Shown in pieces: positions 25,364 to 33,390 of a stretch of DNA of 49,163 nt (its first letter is position 1; each line of letters opens with the position of its first letter). A program made the position numbers and the translations under genes. Under the pieces are notes generated by a model. It did not search any database. It saw nothing but the letters and a program-made list of their open reading frames with translations, and had not been told where the DNA came from. Location of the stretch: positions 1-49,163 of the forward strand of contig JAJZRS010000022.1 of assembly GCA_021802545.1 (NCBI GenBank). The letters run 5' to 3'. The DNA is from Pseudomonadota bacterium. GTDB taxonomy: Bacteria > Pseudomonadota > Gammaproteobacteria > Burkholderiales > JABEVD01.

Positions 25364-26200
25364 ATGTTCACGAGCAACCTCTTTGCCGGACTTTCGGATG
25401 TTATATCGCCTGCAATCATGCAGGGTTATATCGTCCTGATGGTCATTTTTGTCATGGTCGGGACGATACTCGACATGAAGCACAAGAAGAGCGCGCAGTA
25501 TTTTTTCGAAAATGCGAAAAAAGCGAAGAAGAGCGCAAAACGGGATGTGAGTGGTGGAGAAAAAGCATCGATTGCCGCGTCAGTCGTGGCGAAGGAAATA
25601 CTGACCTCAGGCGAATTCAGCAATCCAAGGCGCAGAATGTCCCATCTGTTGACCATGTACGGAACCATTATTTTCATTGTGACGACCGCGATCATGATTT
25701 TCGGCTATCCCACGCCGGCTGAGCCCACGCCTGCTGCCCTGCCGATACTCTGGCATATCGGCGCGCTGATGCTGGCCGTTGGCGGATACTGGTTCTGGTT
25801 TGCGATTCGCGTTGACGTGTCTGCGGAAGGTCTTCCCTGGTTCAGGTTCGAGCGTGCCGATTTGTTCATCCTCTCGCTTCTTGCCACCTCGACTTTCGCA
25901 TTGATCTGGTCGTTCACAGGCGGCGGATTGAGCGTGTTCTTTGTCTTGTTCATCCTGTCGAGCACGGTTCTCTTTGGCGGCGTCTACTGGTCCAAGTTCG
26001 CCCACATGTTCTTCAAGCCTGCTGCAGCCTACCAGAAAAAAATCACACGGGCAGACGGTTCGCGGGAAAATCTTCCCCCCGACTACGATTTGACGGATCC
26101 CGAAGTGCAGAAAAAATTTCCGGATATTCCCATGTACATGGGCAAGAACCCGCCAAACATGGGGCTTTGCATCAAGGCTGAAAGACCCAACCACTACTAA
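25364..26200 (+). CDS. aprM: APS reductase membrane anchor
   Basis: A 278-residue integral membrane protein of the AprM type, the proposed quinone-linked membrane partner of AprBA in sulfur-oxidising bacteria. Hydrophobic helices occur near residues 15-35, 100-118, 128-148, 165-185 and 190-210, and a soluble C-terminal tail ends NPPNMGLCIKAERPNHY. The ATG has AAGGAG upstream. It lies 59 bp after sat and 41 bp before aprB. Its presence in place of qmoABC marks the oxidative lineage of apr clusters. Identification rests on position plus overall topology and sequence pattern. Confidence 0.88.
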   Translation: MFTSNLFAGLSDVISPAIMQGYIVLMVIFVMVGTILDMKHKKSAQYFFENAKKAKKSAKRDVSGGEKASIAASVVAKEILTSGEFSNPRRRMSHLLTMYGTIIFIVTTAIMIFGYPTPAEPTPAALPILWHIGALMLAVGGYWFWFAIRVDVSAEGLPWFRFERADLFILSLLATSTFALIWSFTGGGLSVFFVLFILSSTVLFGGVYWSKFAHMFFKPAAAYQKKITRADGSRENLPPDYDLTDPEVQKKFPDIPMYMGKNPPNMGLCIKAERPNHY

Positions 26201-26241
26201 GCTGGCTTGACTGAACATCTATAGAAATAGAGGAATATATT

Positions 26242-26724
26242 ATGCCAACCTTTGTATATATGACGCGTTGCGACGGTTGCGGAGAGTGCGTTGACATCTG
26301 CCCATCCGACATCATGCACATCGATAAAAAGCTGCGCCGCGCCTACAACATCGAGCCCAACATGTGCTGGGAATGTTATTCCTGCGTAAAAGCATGTCCG
26401 CATCAGGCGATCGATGTGCGCGGTTACGCCGACTTTGCGCCGCTTGGACACAGCGTTCGGGTGATCCGCGACGAAGAGAAGGGCACCATCGCATGGCGCA
26501 TCAAGTTCCGCAACGGCAAGAAGGATATGGAGCTGCTTGCGCCCATCACGACCAAGCCATGGGGCTCGGCTACACCGGACCTCGCAAAGGTGCCTGCGCC
26601 CAGTAAGGAGATGCGAGACAGCCAGCTGCTCTTCAACGAGCCAAAATACATCCGCATGGATGACGGCGGTCTGCATACCCTGGAATCAAACGGAGTGGAA
26701 TTGAAAGAGGGGGTGTACTACTAA
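26242..26724 (+). CDS. aprB: Adenylylsulfate reductase beta subunit
   Basis: A 160-residue iron-sulfur subunit that passes electrons between the AprA flavin and the membrane partner. Two ferredoxin-type [4Fe-4S] motifs are complete: CDGCGECVDICP near residue 10 and CWECYSCVKACP near residue 47. The C-terminal tail that wraps AprA is present (about 100-160). The start codon has AGAGGA upstream, and the stop overlaps the start of aprA by one base (TAATG). Arginine is mostly CGC/CGT here, unlike the AGG-rich flanking genes, which suggests strong expression. Confidence 0.96.
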   Translation: MPTFVYMTRCDGCGECVDICPSDIMHIDKKLRRAYNIEPNMCWECYSCVKACPHQAIDVRGYADFAPLGHSVRVIRDEEKGTIAWRIKFRNGKKDMELLAPITTKPWGSATPDLAKVPAPSKEMRDSQLLFNEPKYIRMDDGGLHTLESNGVELKEGVYY

Positions 26725-28631
26725 TGGGCTACTCTACAATTATTGAAGACAATATCGATATCCTGGTAGTTGGTGCCGGCCTGGGTGGTACGGGTGCGGC
26801 TTTCGAGGCAAGATATTGGGGGCAGAACAAGAAGATCGTCATCGCAGAGAAGGCGAACATCATGCGTTCCGGTGCTGTGGCCCAGGGTCTGTATGCGATC
26901 AACTGCTACATGGGCACGCGCTTCGGCGAGAACAATCCGGAAGATCATGTGCGCTATGCGCGTATCGACCTGATGGGCATGGTGCGCGAAGACCTGCTTT
27001 TCGACATGGCGCGTCACGTGGACTCCACCGTGCACAACTTCGAAGAGTGGGGCCTCCCCATCATGCGCGATGAGAAGAAGGGCAAGTTCCTGCGCGAGGG
27101 CCGCTGGCAGATCATGATCCACGGCGAATCCTACAAGCCCATCGTTGCCGAAGCGGCCAAGAAGTCGGCTGACAAGGTTTATAACCGCATCTGCGTGACC
27201 CACCTCCTGATGGACGAATCCAAGGAGAACCGCGTTGCCGGCGCCGTGGGTTTCAATGTTCGCACGGGCAACTACCATGTGTTCAAGGCCAAGGCCGTGA
27301 TCTGCGGTGCCGGCGGCGCTTCCAACATCTTCAAGCCCCGTTCCATTGGCGAAGGTGCGGGTCGCGTCTGGTACGCGCCATGGTCTTCGGGTTCTGCCTA
27401 TGGCCTGATGATCGAGGCCGGCGCAAAGATGACACAAATGGAAAATCGTATCGTGCTGGCCCGATTCAAGGATGGATACGGTCCGGTAGGCGCATACTTC
27501 CTGCACCTCAAGACCTATACCCAGAATGCCTACGGTGAAGAGTACGAATCAAAATGGTTCCCTGAACTGCAACAAAGGGTGGGCAAGGAATACCTGGATC
27601 CGGAAGCGTCTCACACCACGCATCGTCCAATTCCGACCTGCCTGCGTAACCACGCGATCATCAGCGAAGTGAATGCTGGCCGTGGTCCGATCCACATGGT
27701 CACCATGGAAGCCTTCCAGGATCCTCATCTTGAAGAGATTGGCTGGCACAACTTCCTGGGCATGACCGTTGGACAGGCGGTGCTTTGGGCCGCCACCGAT
27801 GTGGATCCCAAGCACGAAAATCCTGAGCTGACCACCTCCGAGCCTTATGTCATGGGTTCGCATGCAACCGGTTGCGGCGCATGGTGTTCAGGCCCCGAAG
27901 ACGTTTCGCCGCCCGAGTACTTCTGGGGCTATAACCGTATGACCACCATTGAAGGTCTGTTTGGTGCGGGGGACGCCGTGGGTGGTACGCCTCACGCCTT
28001 CTCCTCCGGTTCCTTTACCGAAGGCCGTCTGGCTGCCAAGGCCGCCTGCAAGTACATCGACGATGGCAAGGCTGAAGGCATCCGTGTTTCCGAGGCACAG
28101 ATCGAGCGCCGCAGGGAGCAGATCTACAAGCCCCTGGAAACCTATCGCGTTTACAGCAACGAAGTGGTTGCCGGTACAGTCAATCCCAACTTCATCAATC
28201 CAAGACAGGCTCTTGATCGTTTGCAGAAGCTGATGGATGAATACTGTGGTGGTTTTGGTGTGAACTACATGACCAACGACAAGCTCCTGAACATCGGTCT
28301 CAAGAAGATGTCGATTCTTGGAGAAGATCTGGAAAATGTTGCCGCTTCCGATATCCACGAGTTGTTGCGTGCATGGGAAGTGAAGCACCGCTTCCTGACT
28401 TCTGAAAGTGTATTCCAGCACACGCTGTTCCGTAAGGAAACGCGTTGGCCTGGTTATTACTACCGTGGTGATGCAATGAAACTGGATGACAAGAACTGGC
28501 ACGTGCTGACAGTTTCTCGCCGCGATCCGAAGACAGGTGATTACACGATGGAAAAGGCGCCTCTGTACCACCTCGTAGGTGATATCGAGGACAAAGACCT
28601 GGCCAAACTTAAAGCAGAAGGTCACCACTAG
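26724..28631 (+). CDS. aprA: Adenylylsulfate reductase alpha subunit
   Basis: The 635-residue flavoprotein that interconverts sulfite plus AMP and APS. The FAD-binding Rossmann motif is DILVVGAGLGGTGAAFEARYWG at the N-terminus, followed by RSGAVAQGLYAINCY; further family segments are GGASNIFKPRS, the MTTIEGLFGAGDAVGG FAD-loop and HRFLTSESVFQHTLFR. Length is normal for the family. In sulfur oxidisers the enzyme forms APS, which Sat turns into ATP and sulfate. It uses CGT/CGC for arginine and other codons favoured in abundant proteins. A terminator about 90 bp after the stop ends the sat-aprMBA unit. Confidence 0.97.
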   Translation: MGYSTIIEDNIDILVVGAGLGGTGAAFEARYWGQNKKIVIAEKANIMRSGAVAQGLYAINCYMGTRFGENNPEDHVRYARIDLMGMVREDLLFDMARHVDSTVHNFEEWGLPIMRDEKKGKFLREGRWQIMIHGESYKPIVAEAAKKSADKVYNRICVTHLLMDESKENRVAGAVGFNVRTGNYHVFKAKAVICGAGGASNIFKPRSIGEGAGRVWYAPWSSGSAYGLMIEAGAKMTQMENRIVLARFKDGYGPVGAYFLHLKTYTQNAYGEEYESKWFPELQQRVGKEYLDPEASHTTHRPIPTCLRNHAIISEVNAGRGPIHMVTMEAFQDPHLEEIGWHNFLGMTVGQAVLWAATDVDPKHENPELTTSEPYVMGSHATGCGAWCSGPEDVSPPEYFWGYNRMTTIEGLFGAGDAVGGTPHAFSSGSFTEGRLAAKAACKYIDDGKAEGIRVSEAQIERRREQIYKPLETYRVYSNEVVAGTVNPNFINPRQALDRLQKLMDEYCGGFGVNYMTNDKLLNIGLKKMSILGEDLENVAASDIHELLRAWEVKHRFLTSESVFQHTLFRKETRWPGYYYRGDAMKLDDKNWHVLTVSRRDPKTGDYTMEKAPLYHLVGDIEDKDLAKLKAEGHH

Positions 28632-28720
28632 GCAAGCCTGATCCCGGGTTTGTGAAATCGGTGGATGGTAATATCAGGCCTGCGCAGGATTTATTTGCGA
28701 TAACTGGTTAGTGTGAAATG

Positions 28721-28753
28721 AGGACCGGCATATTGTGTTGGTCCTTATTTTTT
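28721..28753 (+). terminator. Rho-independent terminator of the apr operon
   Basis: AGGACC (28721-28726) pairs with GGTCCT (28740-28745) around a 13-base loop, followed directly by TATTTTTT. It lies 90 bp after aprA and before the next gene at 28819, so it should close the sat-apr transcript. Confidence 0.75.
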
Positions 28754-28818
28754 CTGGTTGGCGAGCAGTGTGGCATCGCTATGGATAAACATGAAGCACT
28801 GTGTATGTAGGGTAGTCG

Positions 28819-29169
28819 ATGAATATTATTGAAAAAACGGATGAAGAGATTTTAGCGTTGGCCAATCCGATGTGGGCCGATCTGGTCAAGTACTCCAATG
28901 AAGGAAACTATGGCGCCTTCACACGCAATTTTTCATCTTCATTCATCAGGGGAGCTAACGAAATAGAAATGGGCAAGCAGTTTGCGCGTAGCGATCTTGC
29001 AAAAAACCTGTCGGAAGATTATTCGTATCTCGGCATGATACGCCGTGGTGAATACGTCACTGTTCTTTATAAAGTGATAAACAAAAAAACCAAAGGCGAA
29101 TGGCTGGGAAGGCTAGTGCTGGGATATGAAAATGACAAAGTGAAAATTTTTGGCGCCACACTGTTTTAA
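28819..29169 (+). CDS. Hypothetical 116-residue protein
   Basis: A soluble protein with the look of an NTF2/DUF3887-type alpha-beta fold: MWADLVKYSNEGNYGAFTRNFS early, then a strand-rich C-terminal half (EYVTVLYKVINKKTKGEWLGRLVLGYENDKVKIFGATLF). That fold suggestion is from pattern only. There is no signal peptide. It is the first gene after the apr terminator and precedes a SlyD-like isomerase by 15 bp, so it probably starts a small operon of folding or assembly helpers. Function unknown. Confidence 0.75.
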   Translation: MNIIEKTDEEILALANPMWADLVKYSNEGNYGAFTRNFSSSFIRGANEIEMGKQFARSDLAKNLSEDYSYLGMIRRGEYVTVLYKVINKKTKGEWLGRLVLGYENDKVKIFGATLF

Positions 29170-29184
29170 AGGGTTTTATTAGTT

Positions 29185-29694
29185 ATGTCGGATACAGTCG
29201 AAGACGAAAAATATATCGAACTGAATTACAAGGTCATCGACAACAAAACCGGTGACGTACTGGTTACCGTGGATTATCCGCTGGGTTATGTTCATGGCGC
29301 GAATGATGTGATGTCCGAACAGGTGACGAAAGAATTGTATGGCAAAAAAGTCGGCGATGTCATCGAAGTGCCCATCGACACTGCGCTGCTGTACGGCGAA
29401 CGGGATGAATCGCTGGTTTTCACGGATCGCATAGAAAATGTCCCGGAAGAATACCGGGAAGTCGGCATGACGATCGTCATGGAAAATGAAAAGGGCGAGC
29501 CCAGAAATTTTATCGTGACCCGATTCGATGACAAGACCTTGACCGTCGACGGCAACAACCCGCTTTGCGGAAGGGAAGTCACCTTCATGCTCGAAGTATT
29601 GAGCATACGCGATGCCACCGAGGAAGAAATCGAAGCCGGCGGACCGGTGGACGCGAACCCTGAATTGAACGAAATACTCGACCGGGCAAAATGA
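29185..29694 (+). CDS. SlyD-like FKBP-type peptidyl-prolyl isomerase
   Basis: A 169-residue cytoplasmic protein. It keeps the SlyD framework: a split FKBP domain (YIELNYKVIDNKTGDVL, then GYVHGAND, GKKVGDVIEVPIDTALLYGERDE) with an insert-in-flap region at about 85-135 and the closing NNPLCGREVTFMLEVLSIRDATEEEI. It lacks the His/Cys-rich metal tail of E. coli SlyD. Prolyl isomerisation or chaperoning is the family role. It overlaps the following TPR gene by four bases (ATGA). Proximity to aprBA invites the idea of help in maturing that complex, but this is inference. Confidence 0.8.
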   Translation: MSDTVEDEKYIELNYKVIDNKTGDVLVTVDYPLGYVHGANDVMSEQVTKELYGKKVGDVIEVPIDTALLYGERDESLVFTDRIENVPEEYREVGMTIVMENEKGEPRNFIVTRFDDKTLTVDGNNPLCGREVTFMLEVLSIRDATEEEIEAGGPVDANPELNEILDRAK

Positions 29695-30755
29695 AATTCT
29701 CGAACAGCTACATCATTTACCCCGAGAACAGGGCGCTTGAGCGCTCGATAGCCGATGCCATAGGCATGCTCGGCGAGGAATGGGAGGCATCCGCGACCCC
29801 TGACAGAAAGGTCACCGCTGCAGACAATTTTCTCAATACGCGGGGAAACTTCGAGCAGCACCGTTTCAGTTCAAAGATTTATGAGCCATTGATCGAGGCG
29901 CTCGAGGCATCGCTGAAGGAGAATGAAGATCGCACGGCGGCCTGGGCCGGGACCCAGAACAATCTGGGAAATGTGCTCGCTGCATTGGGGCAGCAGCGCA
30001 GGGATACCGAATTTTTCGATTCGGCCATTCGATGCTTCAGCAATGCATTGGAAGTGCTAAGGCAGGAAGAATCCCCACTCGAATGGGCGGCCACGCAATA
30101 CAACCTGGGAACGGCAAGTCAGGCGCTTGGGCGGCTTCTTGAGGCCGCAAAGCCTTTGAAAAATGCAGTGGATGCCTATACCAACGCTTTGCTGGTCTGG
30201 AAGCGGGACGAGTATCCGGAAGAATGGATGACTACCATGCACCAGCTGGGCGCCACCTTGCATGCGCACGGCAAATTGCTCAAGGGCAACCGTCAATTCC
30301 AAAAGTCCGTCGTTGTCTACAAGAACGCGCTTGCCGTGCTCGACGCCGACAATTACGCATTGGAGCTGACGGCGACACACAATAACCGCGCTGCCGTTTT
30401 GCATCATCTCGGCGAGTCGGAAGAGAACCCGGATCGCCTGCGGGAGGCGATAAAATCATATGAAAAGGCATTGACGGTGAGCATGGAGCAACAGCTGCCC
30501 ATCCATTTGGCAGTCATCTGCAGAGTGAACAAGGCGACGGCGCAAAATGTGCTTGCCGAATTGACGAACGATGCCGTGCTTGCAGAAGAAATTGCGGATG
30601 AATTTGAAGTGATCATGGAATGCTTTCCTCACGCGCTGCAGCCGCTGTGTTCAAGGCATTGCCAGGAACAGCTGGAAAAGGCGCAGTCTCAGCTGAAGGC
30701 GCTTCAGGAGGAATCAAATCCGCTGGGAAAGTTTATAGTCCATGCTGATGAATGA
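29691..30755 (+). CDS. Tetratricopeptide-repeat protein
   Basis: A 354-residue soluble helical protein. From about residue 80 to 300 there are at least five TPR-like units of about 45-50 residues (for example WAGTQNNLGNVLAALG, WAATQYNLGTASQALG, WMTTMHQLGATLHAHG, LTATHNNRAAVLHHLG), each preceded by a helix like FDSAIRCFSNALEVLRQ. The unit is longer than the classic 34. The protein should act as a scaffold. It is coupled to the SlyD-like gene. Its 3' end overlaps the convergent DUF4279 gene by 42 bases. Confidence 0.82.
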   Translation: MKFSNSYIIYPENRALERSIADAIGMLGEEWEASATPDRKVTAADNFLNTRGNFEQHRFSSKIYEPLIEALEASLKENEDRTAAWAGTQNNLGNVLAALGQQRRDTEFFDSAIRCFSNALEVLRQEESPLEWAATQYNLGTASQALGRLLEAAKPLKNAVDAYTNALLVWKRDEYPEEWMTTMHQLGATLHAHGKLLKGNRQFQKSVVVYKNALAVLDADNYALELTATHNNRAAVLHHLGESEENPDRLREAIKSYEKALTVSMEQQLPIHLAVICRVNKATAQNVLAELTNDAVLAEEIADEFEVIMECFPHALQPLCSRHCQEQLEKAQSQLKALQEESNPLGKFIVHADE

Positions 30756-31130
30756 GCCGGTATCGGCCAGGAAACGGATCGTTCTGGCGCCAAACCCGAC
30801 TTCCGGAATTGATTCGTCGCGGTCTGTGGATAAGGTCAGCGCCACGCCCAGTCTTGGAGACAGATTGTGGCTTTTGCAGACTTCAACGATTTTTTCCTTG
30901 ATGGGTTCCAGCTGCTTGACGATGATGTCCGTCAAGGCGAATACGTCCACCTCGCCGGTCATGGTTTCCGTCGACAGCTCCCATGAGCTGATGACGGGTT
31001 TGTCCAGTCCGCTGTATGCGCCGGCGGCATCGACGGAGGTGGGTTCTATGCCAAGCAGGCGCGTAATGTGGTCCGGGTCAAAATGGTAGCCCAGCAGCGC
31101 GAAGTATGCTCGTCCTTTATTCGATGCCAA
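30714..31130 (-). CDS. DUF4279 protein
   Basis: The protein matches DUF4279: FALLGYHFDPDHITRLLGIEPTSV at the N-terminus, then KPVISSWELSTE and a C-terminal strand-rich region ending DTGSFISMDYKLSQRI. The role of the family is unknown. Start codon: no ATG fits; a TTG at 31130 has GAGG eight bases upstream and places the conserved YFALLGY segment at residue 8, giving 138 residues. A TTG at 31217 would add 29 residues running through the HIT promoter, which I think less likely. It converges on and overlaps the TPR gene. Confidence 0.75.
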   Translation of the reverse strand: MASNKGRAYFALLGYHFDPDHITRLLGIEPTSVDAAGAYSGLDKPVISSWELSTETMTGEVDVFALTDIIVKQLEPIKEKIVEVCKSHNLSPRLGVALTLSTDRDESIPEVGFGARTIRFLADTGSFISMDYKLSQRI

Positions 31131-31143
31131 GATGGTTTCCTCG

Positions 31144-31183
31144 TTGATGAGATGCTGTGTCGGAGTATAACTGATAGGAGGTG
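31144..31183 (+). promoter_or_regulatory. Promoter and strong ribosome site for the HIT gene
   Basis: TTGATG (31144-31149), 16-base spacer, TATAAC (31166-31171). A strong Shine-Dalgarno AGGAGGTG (31176-31183) follows, five bases before the TTG at 31189. This ribosome site decides the TTG start. Confidence 0.6.
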
Positions 31184-31188
31184 TTCCG

Positions 31189-31590
31189 TTGTCGTCTGAA
31201 GCAAAAAGAGACCCCAATAATCCATGCCTGTTTTGCGTTGATCCGCGCGGGGTAATAATACAGCATGAGCTTGCTTACAGCGCTCGGGATTCCTACCCGG
31301 CGAGCCCGGGTCACACCCTGATCATCCCGCGTCGGCATGTCGCCAGCTTTTTCGACCTGACGCCTGAGGAAGTGGCTGCCTGCATGGACCTCATCAAGGA
31401 GGAAAAAATGCTTATTGATGAGGAGTTTAAGCCGGATGGTTACAATATCGGCGTCAATGCGGGACCTGCAGCCGGGCAAAGCATTTTCCATGTCCATATT
31501 CACCTCATTCCCCGCTACAAGGGGGACGTCGAGAACCCCCAGGGAGGCGTGCGGCATGTGATTCCAAAGAAGGGACATTACACGCGCTAA
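31189..31590 (+). CDS. HIT-family nucleotide-binding protein
   Basis: A 133-residue histidine-triad protein. The triad HVHIHLIPR is near residue 103, and CLFC/PGHTLIIPRRHVASFFDLT matches the N-terminal half. Family members hydrolyse AMP or adenylyl groups from nucleotide conjugates; some act on adenosine 5'-phosphosulfate or phosphoramidate, which would be notable next to an APS-based pathway, but no residue proves that here. Translation starts at TTG (31189) behind an AGGAGGTG site. It has its own promoter and is followed by a separately promoted 56-residue gene. Confidence 0.88.
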   Translation: MSSEAKRDPNNPCLFCVDPRGVIIQHELAYSARDSYPASPGHTLIIPRRHVASFFDLTPEEVAACMDLIKEEKMLIDEEFKPDGYNIGVNAGPAAGQSIFHVHIHLIPRYKGDVENPQGGVRHVIPKKGHYTR

Positions 31591-31600
31591 GTAGTATAAT
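31572..31600 (+). promoter_or_regulatory. Promoter of the 56-residue gene
   Basis: GGGACA (31572-31577), 17-base spacer, perfect TATAAT (31595-31600). The transcript would begin near 31607 and contain a hairpin with GGGAGG/CCTCCC arms (31615-31644) before the AGGAGG ribosome site of the small gene. Confidence 0.55.
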
Positions 31601-31683
31601 TTTTTTAGTCAGGTGGGAGGGCTGCATGCTCTATGCCTCCCGTTTTCAACCACCCGTTTTCTGCAAGCTGAGGAGGTTTGATC

Positions 31684-31854
31684 ATGAGTGAAGAGAAGAA
31701 GGTTTTTGTCCGCCCCAAGGTTCCAGACGGCCACGCATTCCACGTGACTACCCGTCAGAAAGAAATTGTACCTGGACAGTTCTTTGTGGGTTATGAAACC
31801 ACCTGGGAACCGCACCAGAAGGAAGTGCCTTACACCACCCCCAAGAAGCCGTAA
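31684..31854 (+). CDS. 56-residue soluble protein, unknown
   Basis: A short gene with a strong GAGGAGG ribosome site eight bases before its ATG. The product begins MSEEKKVFVRPKVPDGHAFHV and ends in a Pro/Lys-rich tail (TTPKKP); it has no hydrophobic segment. Codons are of the kind used in the aprBA genes. I do not recognise the family. It has its own TATAAT promoter and a structured leader, so it looks like a well-expressed small protein and not a chance frame. Confidence 0.65.
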   Translation: MSEEKKVFVRPKVPDGHAFHVTTRQKEIVPGQFFVGYETTWEPHQKEVPYTTPKKP

Positions 31855-31879
31855 GGCAGTTCAGGCTGCACCTGCAAGG

Positions 31880-31914
31880 CGATGGCGCGTCATTCGTGAA
31901 ACGATGCGCCATCG
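31880..31914. terminator. Hairpin between convergent genes
   Basis: CGATGGCGC (31880-31888) and GCGCCATCG (31906-31914) are perfect nine-base arms around a 17-base loop. It lies between the 56-residue gene and the convergent phosphodiesterase gene. No T tract follows, so Rho-independent action is uncertain. Confidence 0.45.
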
Positions 31915-31939
31915 ACCATGCTGCCTAAAGGTTAATCCA

Positions 31940-32467
31940 TCATAGATCGAGCATGCGTATTTCGAAAAGCATGCGTTCGAGGTCGCCGAGTATCCAGGTC
32001 ATTTTCGATTTTATCCTCGGCGCTTCGATTCCCGCCACAGAACCCGGATTGACCAGCCATGTTTTCGTACCGAGGATGTTCGGCTGCTCGATGATTTCGG
32101 CATGGTGGCTGTGACCGCAGCAGACGAGGTCGTAGTCGCCGGTGCAGGCGATCGCCCGTCCGTAATGGGGATAATGGGTCGCGAAAATCTTCCTTCCCGA
32201 AAGCTCGAGTATTGCGTCCGGACCGTGGTATCTGAAGATGCCATCGGATTTGCTCATCATGGCATGAAGTGCCATTGGATCGCCGACATTGTTGCCGTGG
32301 ACGGCATGGATGGGCAGGCCGAGCGGGATCGAGGCGCGCAGGGTATTGGCGCCGATCAGGTCGCCGCAATGGATGACGGCCTCGGCGCCCTCGAGCTTGG
32401 CGGCTGAAATGGCTGCTGCAAGCGGCGGGGCGCGGTCGTGGCTGTCAGAGACGATGCAGATTTTCAT
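31940..32467 (-). CDS. YfcE/MJ0936-type metallophosphoesterase
   Basis: A 175-residue calcineurin-like phosphodiesterase. All dimetal motifs are there: DSHDR (residue 8 on), CGDLIGA, HGNN, THYPHYG, and CGHSHHAE followed by LVNPGSV. Family members hydrolyse small phosphodiesters in vitro; the natural substrate is unknown. The ATG at 32467 fits the family start. It is followed by a hairpin and converges on the 56-residue gene. The DUF934 gene lies 91 bp upstream on the same strand. Confidence 0.88.
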   Translation of the reverse strand: MKICIVSDSHDRAPPLAAAISAAKLEGAEAVIHCGDLIGANTLRASIPLGLPIHAVHGNNVGDPMALHAMMSKSDGIFRYHGPDAILELSGRKIFATHYPHYGRAIACTGDYDLVCCGHSHHAEIIEQPNILGTKTWLVNPGSVAGIEAPRIKSKMTWILGDLERMLFEIRMLDL

Positions 32468-32558
32468 TTGGCTGGAATCCTGGACAGTTCCAGCCTATTG
32501 GGAGATGCATTTCCTGTCCATAGCCAGGAAGGGGGATGCGCTCATCCCCCGGGCGGGA

Positions 32559-32993
32559 CTAGCGTGCCAGGGATAAGCGTCCCGCCGTGCGCTGGGCCGT
32601 CTTTTCCGCTGAAAAAGAGTCGAATCCGAAATGCTTGAGGCGGGCGATCTTGCCGGAAATTTCGCCGAATGCGCGCAGCTCTCCGCTGTAGCCGATCTTC
32701 CTCAATGTCCGTGCGCTGACATAGCCGATGCCGTCGCTGTATCTGTCGAACTCGATCGCGATCACGGTGAAGTCGTCAACATCATTCTCGATCGCATCGA
32801 TGCCTTCGTTCGCAGACAACCAGACCCCGAGCGGCCAGCCGTGCTCGTGTTCCCTGCGGATCAGCTCGCTTTTTTTTGCGCGCCAGACGGCGAGCGGCAC
32901 GATCACGGGGCCCACAGGCAGCTTCGCTTCTTCCGGAACCTCTACTGCGGGGAGTGTTTTCCAGCCATCTTCCTTTCCTGTCAGCTTGTACAT
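32559..32993 (-). CDS. DUF934 protein (sulfite-reduction-associated family)
   Basis: A 144-residue soluble protein. The segment LGVWLSANEGIDAIENDVDDFTVIAIEFDRYSDGIGYVSARTLRKIGYSGELRAFGE matches DUF934, normally encoded beside assimilatory sulfite reductase genes. The last part (KHFGFDSF) is also typical. There is no cofactor motif. An AGGAGGAATC ribosome site precedes the ATG. No sulfite reductase gene is in the window, so here it stands alone within a few kb of the apr genes. A helper role in sulfite handling is plausible but inferred. Confidence 0.82.
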   Translation of the reverse strand: MYKLTGKEDGWKTLPAVEVPEEAKLPVGPVIVPLAVWRAKKSELIRREHEHGWPLGVWLSANEGIDAIENDVDDFTVIAIEFDRYSDGIGYVSARTLRKIGYSGELRAFGEISGKIARLKHFGFDSFSAEKTAQRTAGRLSLAR

Positions 32994-33107
32994 GATTCCT
33001 CCTGTTGGATGATGGATCGATGTTAGCCGAACAGAAAAAGAACTGGAAATAATAAGAAATTACATGTTAATGTCTTTTTGGAATAAAGAGGGGGCGAGGC
33101 GATTTGT

Positions 33108-33332
33108 TCAGGAATGGACAGCGCCCTGCTTGTTCGATGAAAGCATGGATTTGCGCTTTTCAGCGGCGGCCTGCTTATGCCAGGGCGCGGCATGCTCGAG
33201 CTTCGCGCAATGCTCATCCTGAAGCTGCGTGTCCCTGCGCTCGTCCTGGATGATCAGCCAGTTCGGCCCGGCGAAAGCAGGGAGCGATAGCGTAGAGGCA
33301 AGGGTCGCGAGCAATATAACGACTTTCTTCAT
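33108..33332 (-). CDS. Small exported protein, unknown
   Basis: A 74-residue protein with a clear Sec signal peptide (MKKVVILLATLASTLSLPAFA, cleavage after AFA). The mature part of about 53 residues is highly charged, has one Cys and several His, and shows no family I recognise. It would be a small periplasmic protein. It lies between the DUF934 gene and the HDOD-REC-GGDEF gene, all on the minus strand, with 58 bp separating it from the latter. Confidence 0.7.
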   Translation of the reverse strand: MKKVVILLATLASTLSLPAFAGPNWLIIQDERRDTQLQDEHCAKLEHAAPWHKQAAAEKRKSMLSSNKQGAVHS

Positions 33333-33390
33333 GGTGTTCCTTTCGATGCCTGAATGCAGAAGAGACAGGCATGCGTCAGGAAAAGTTCAA

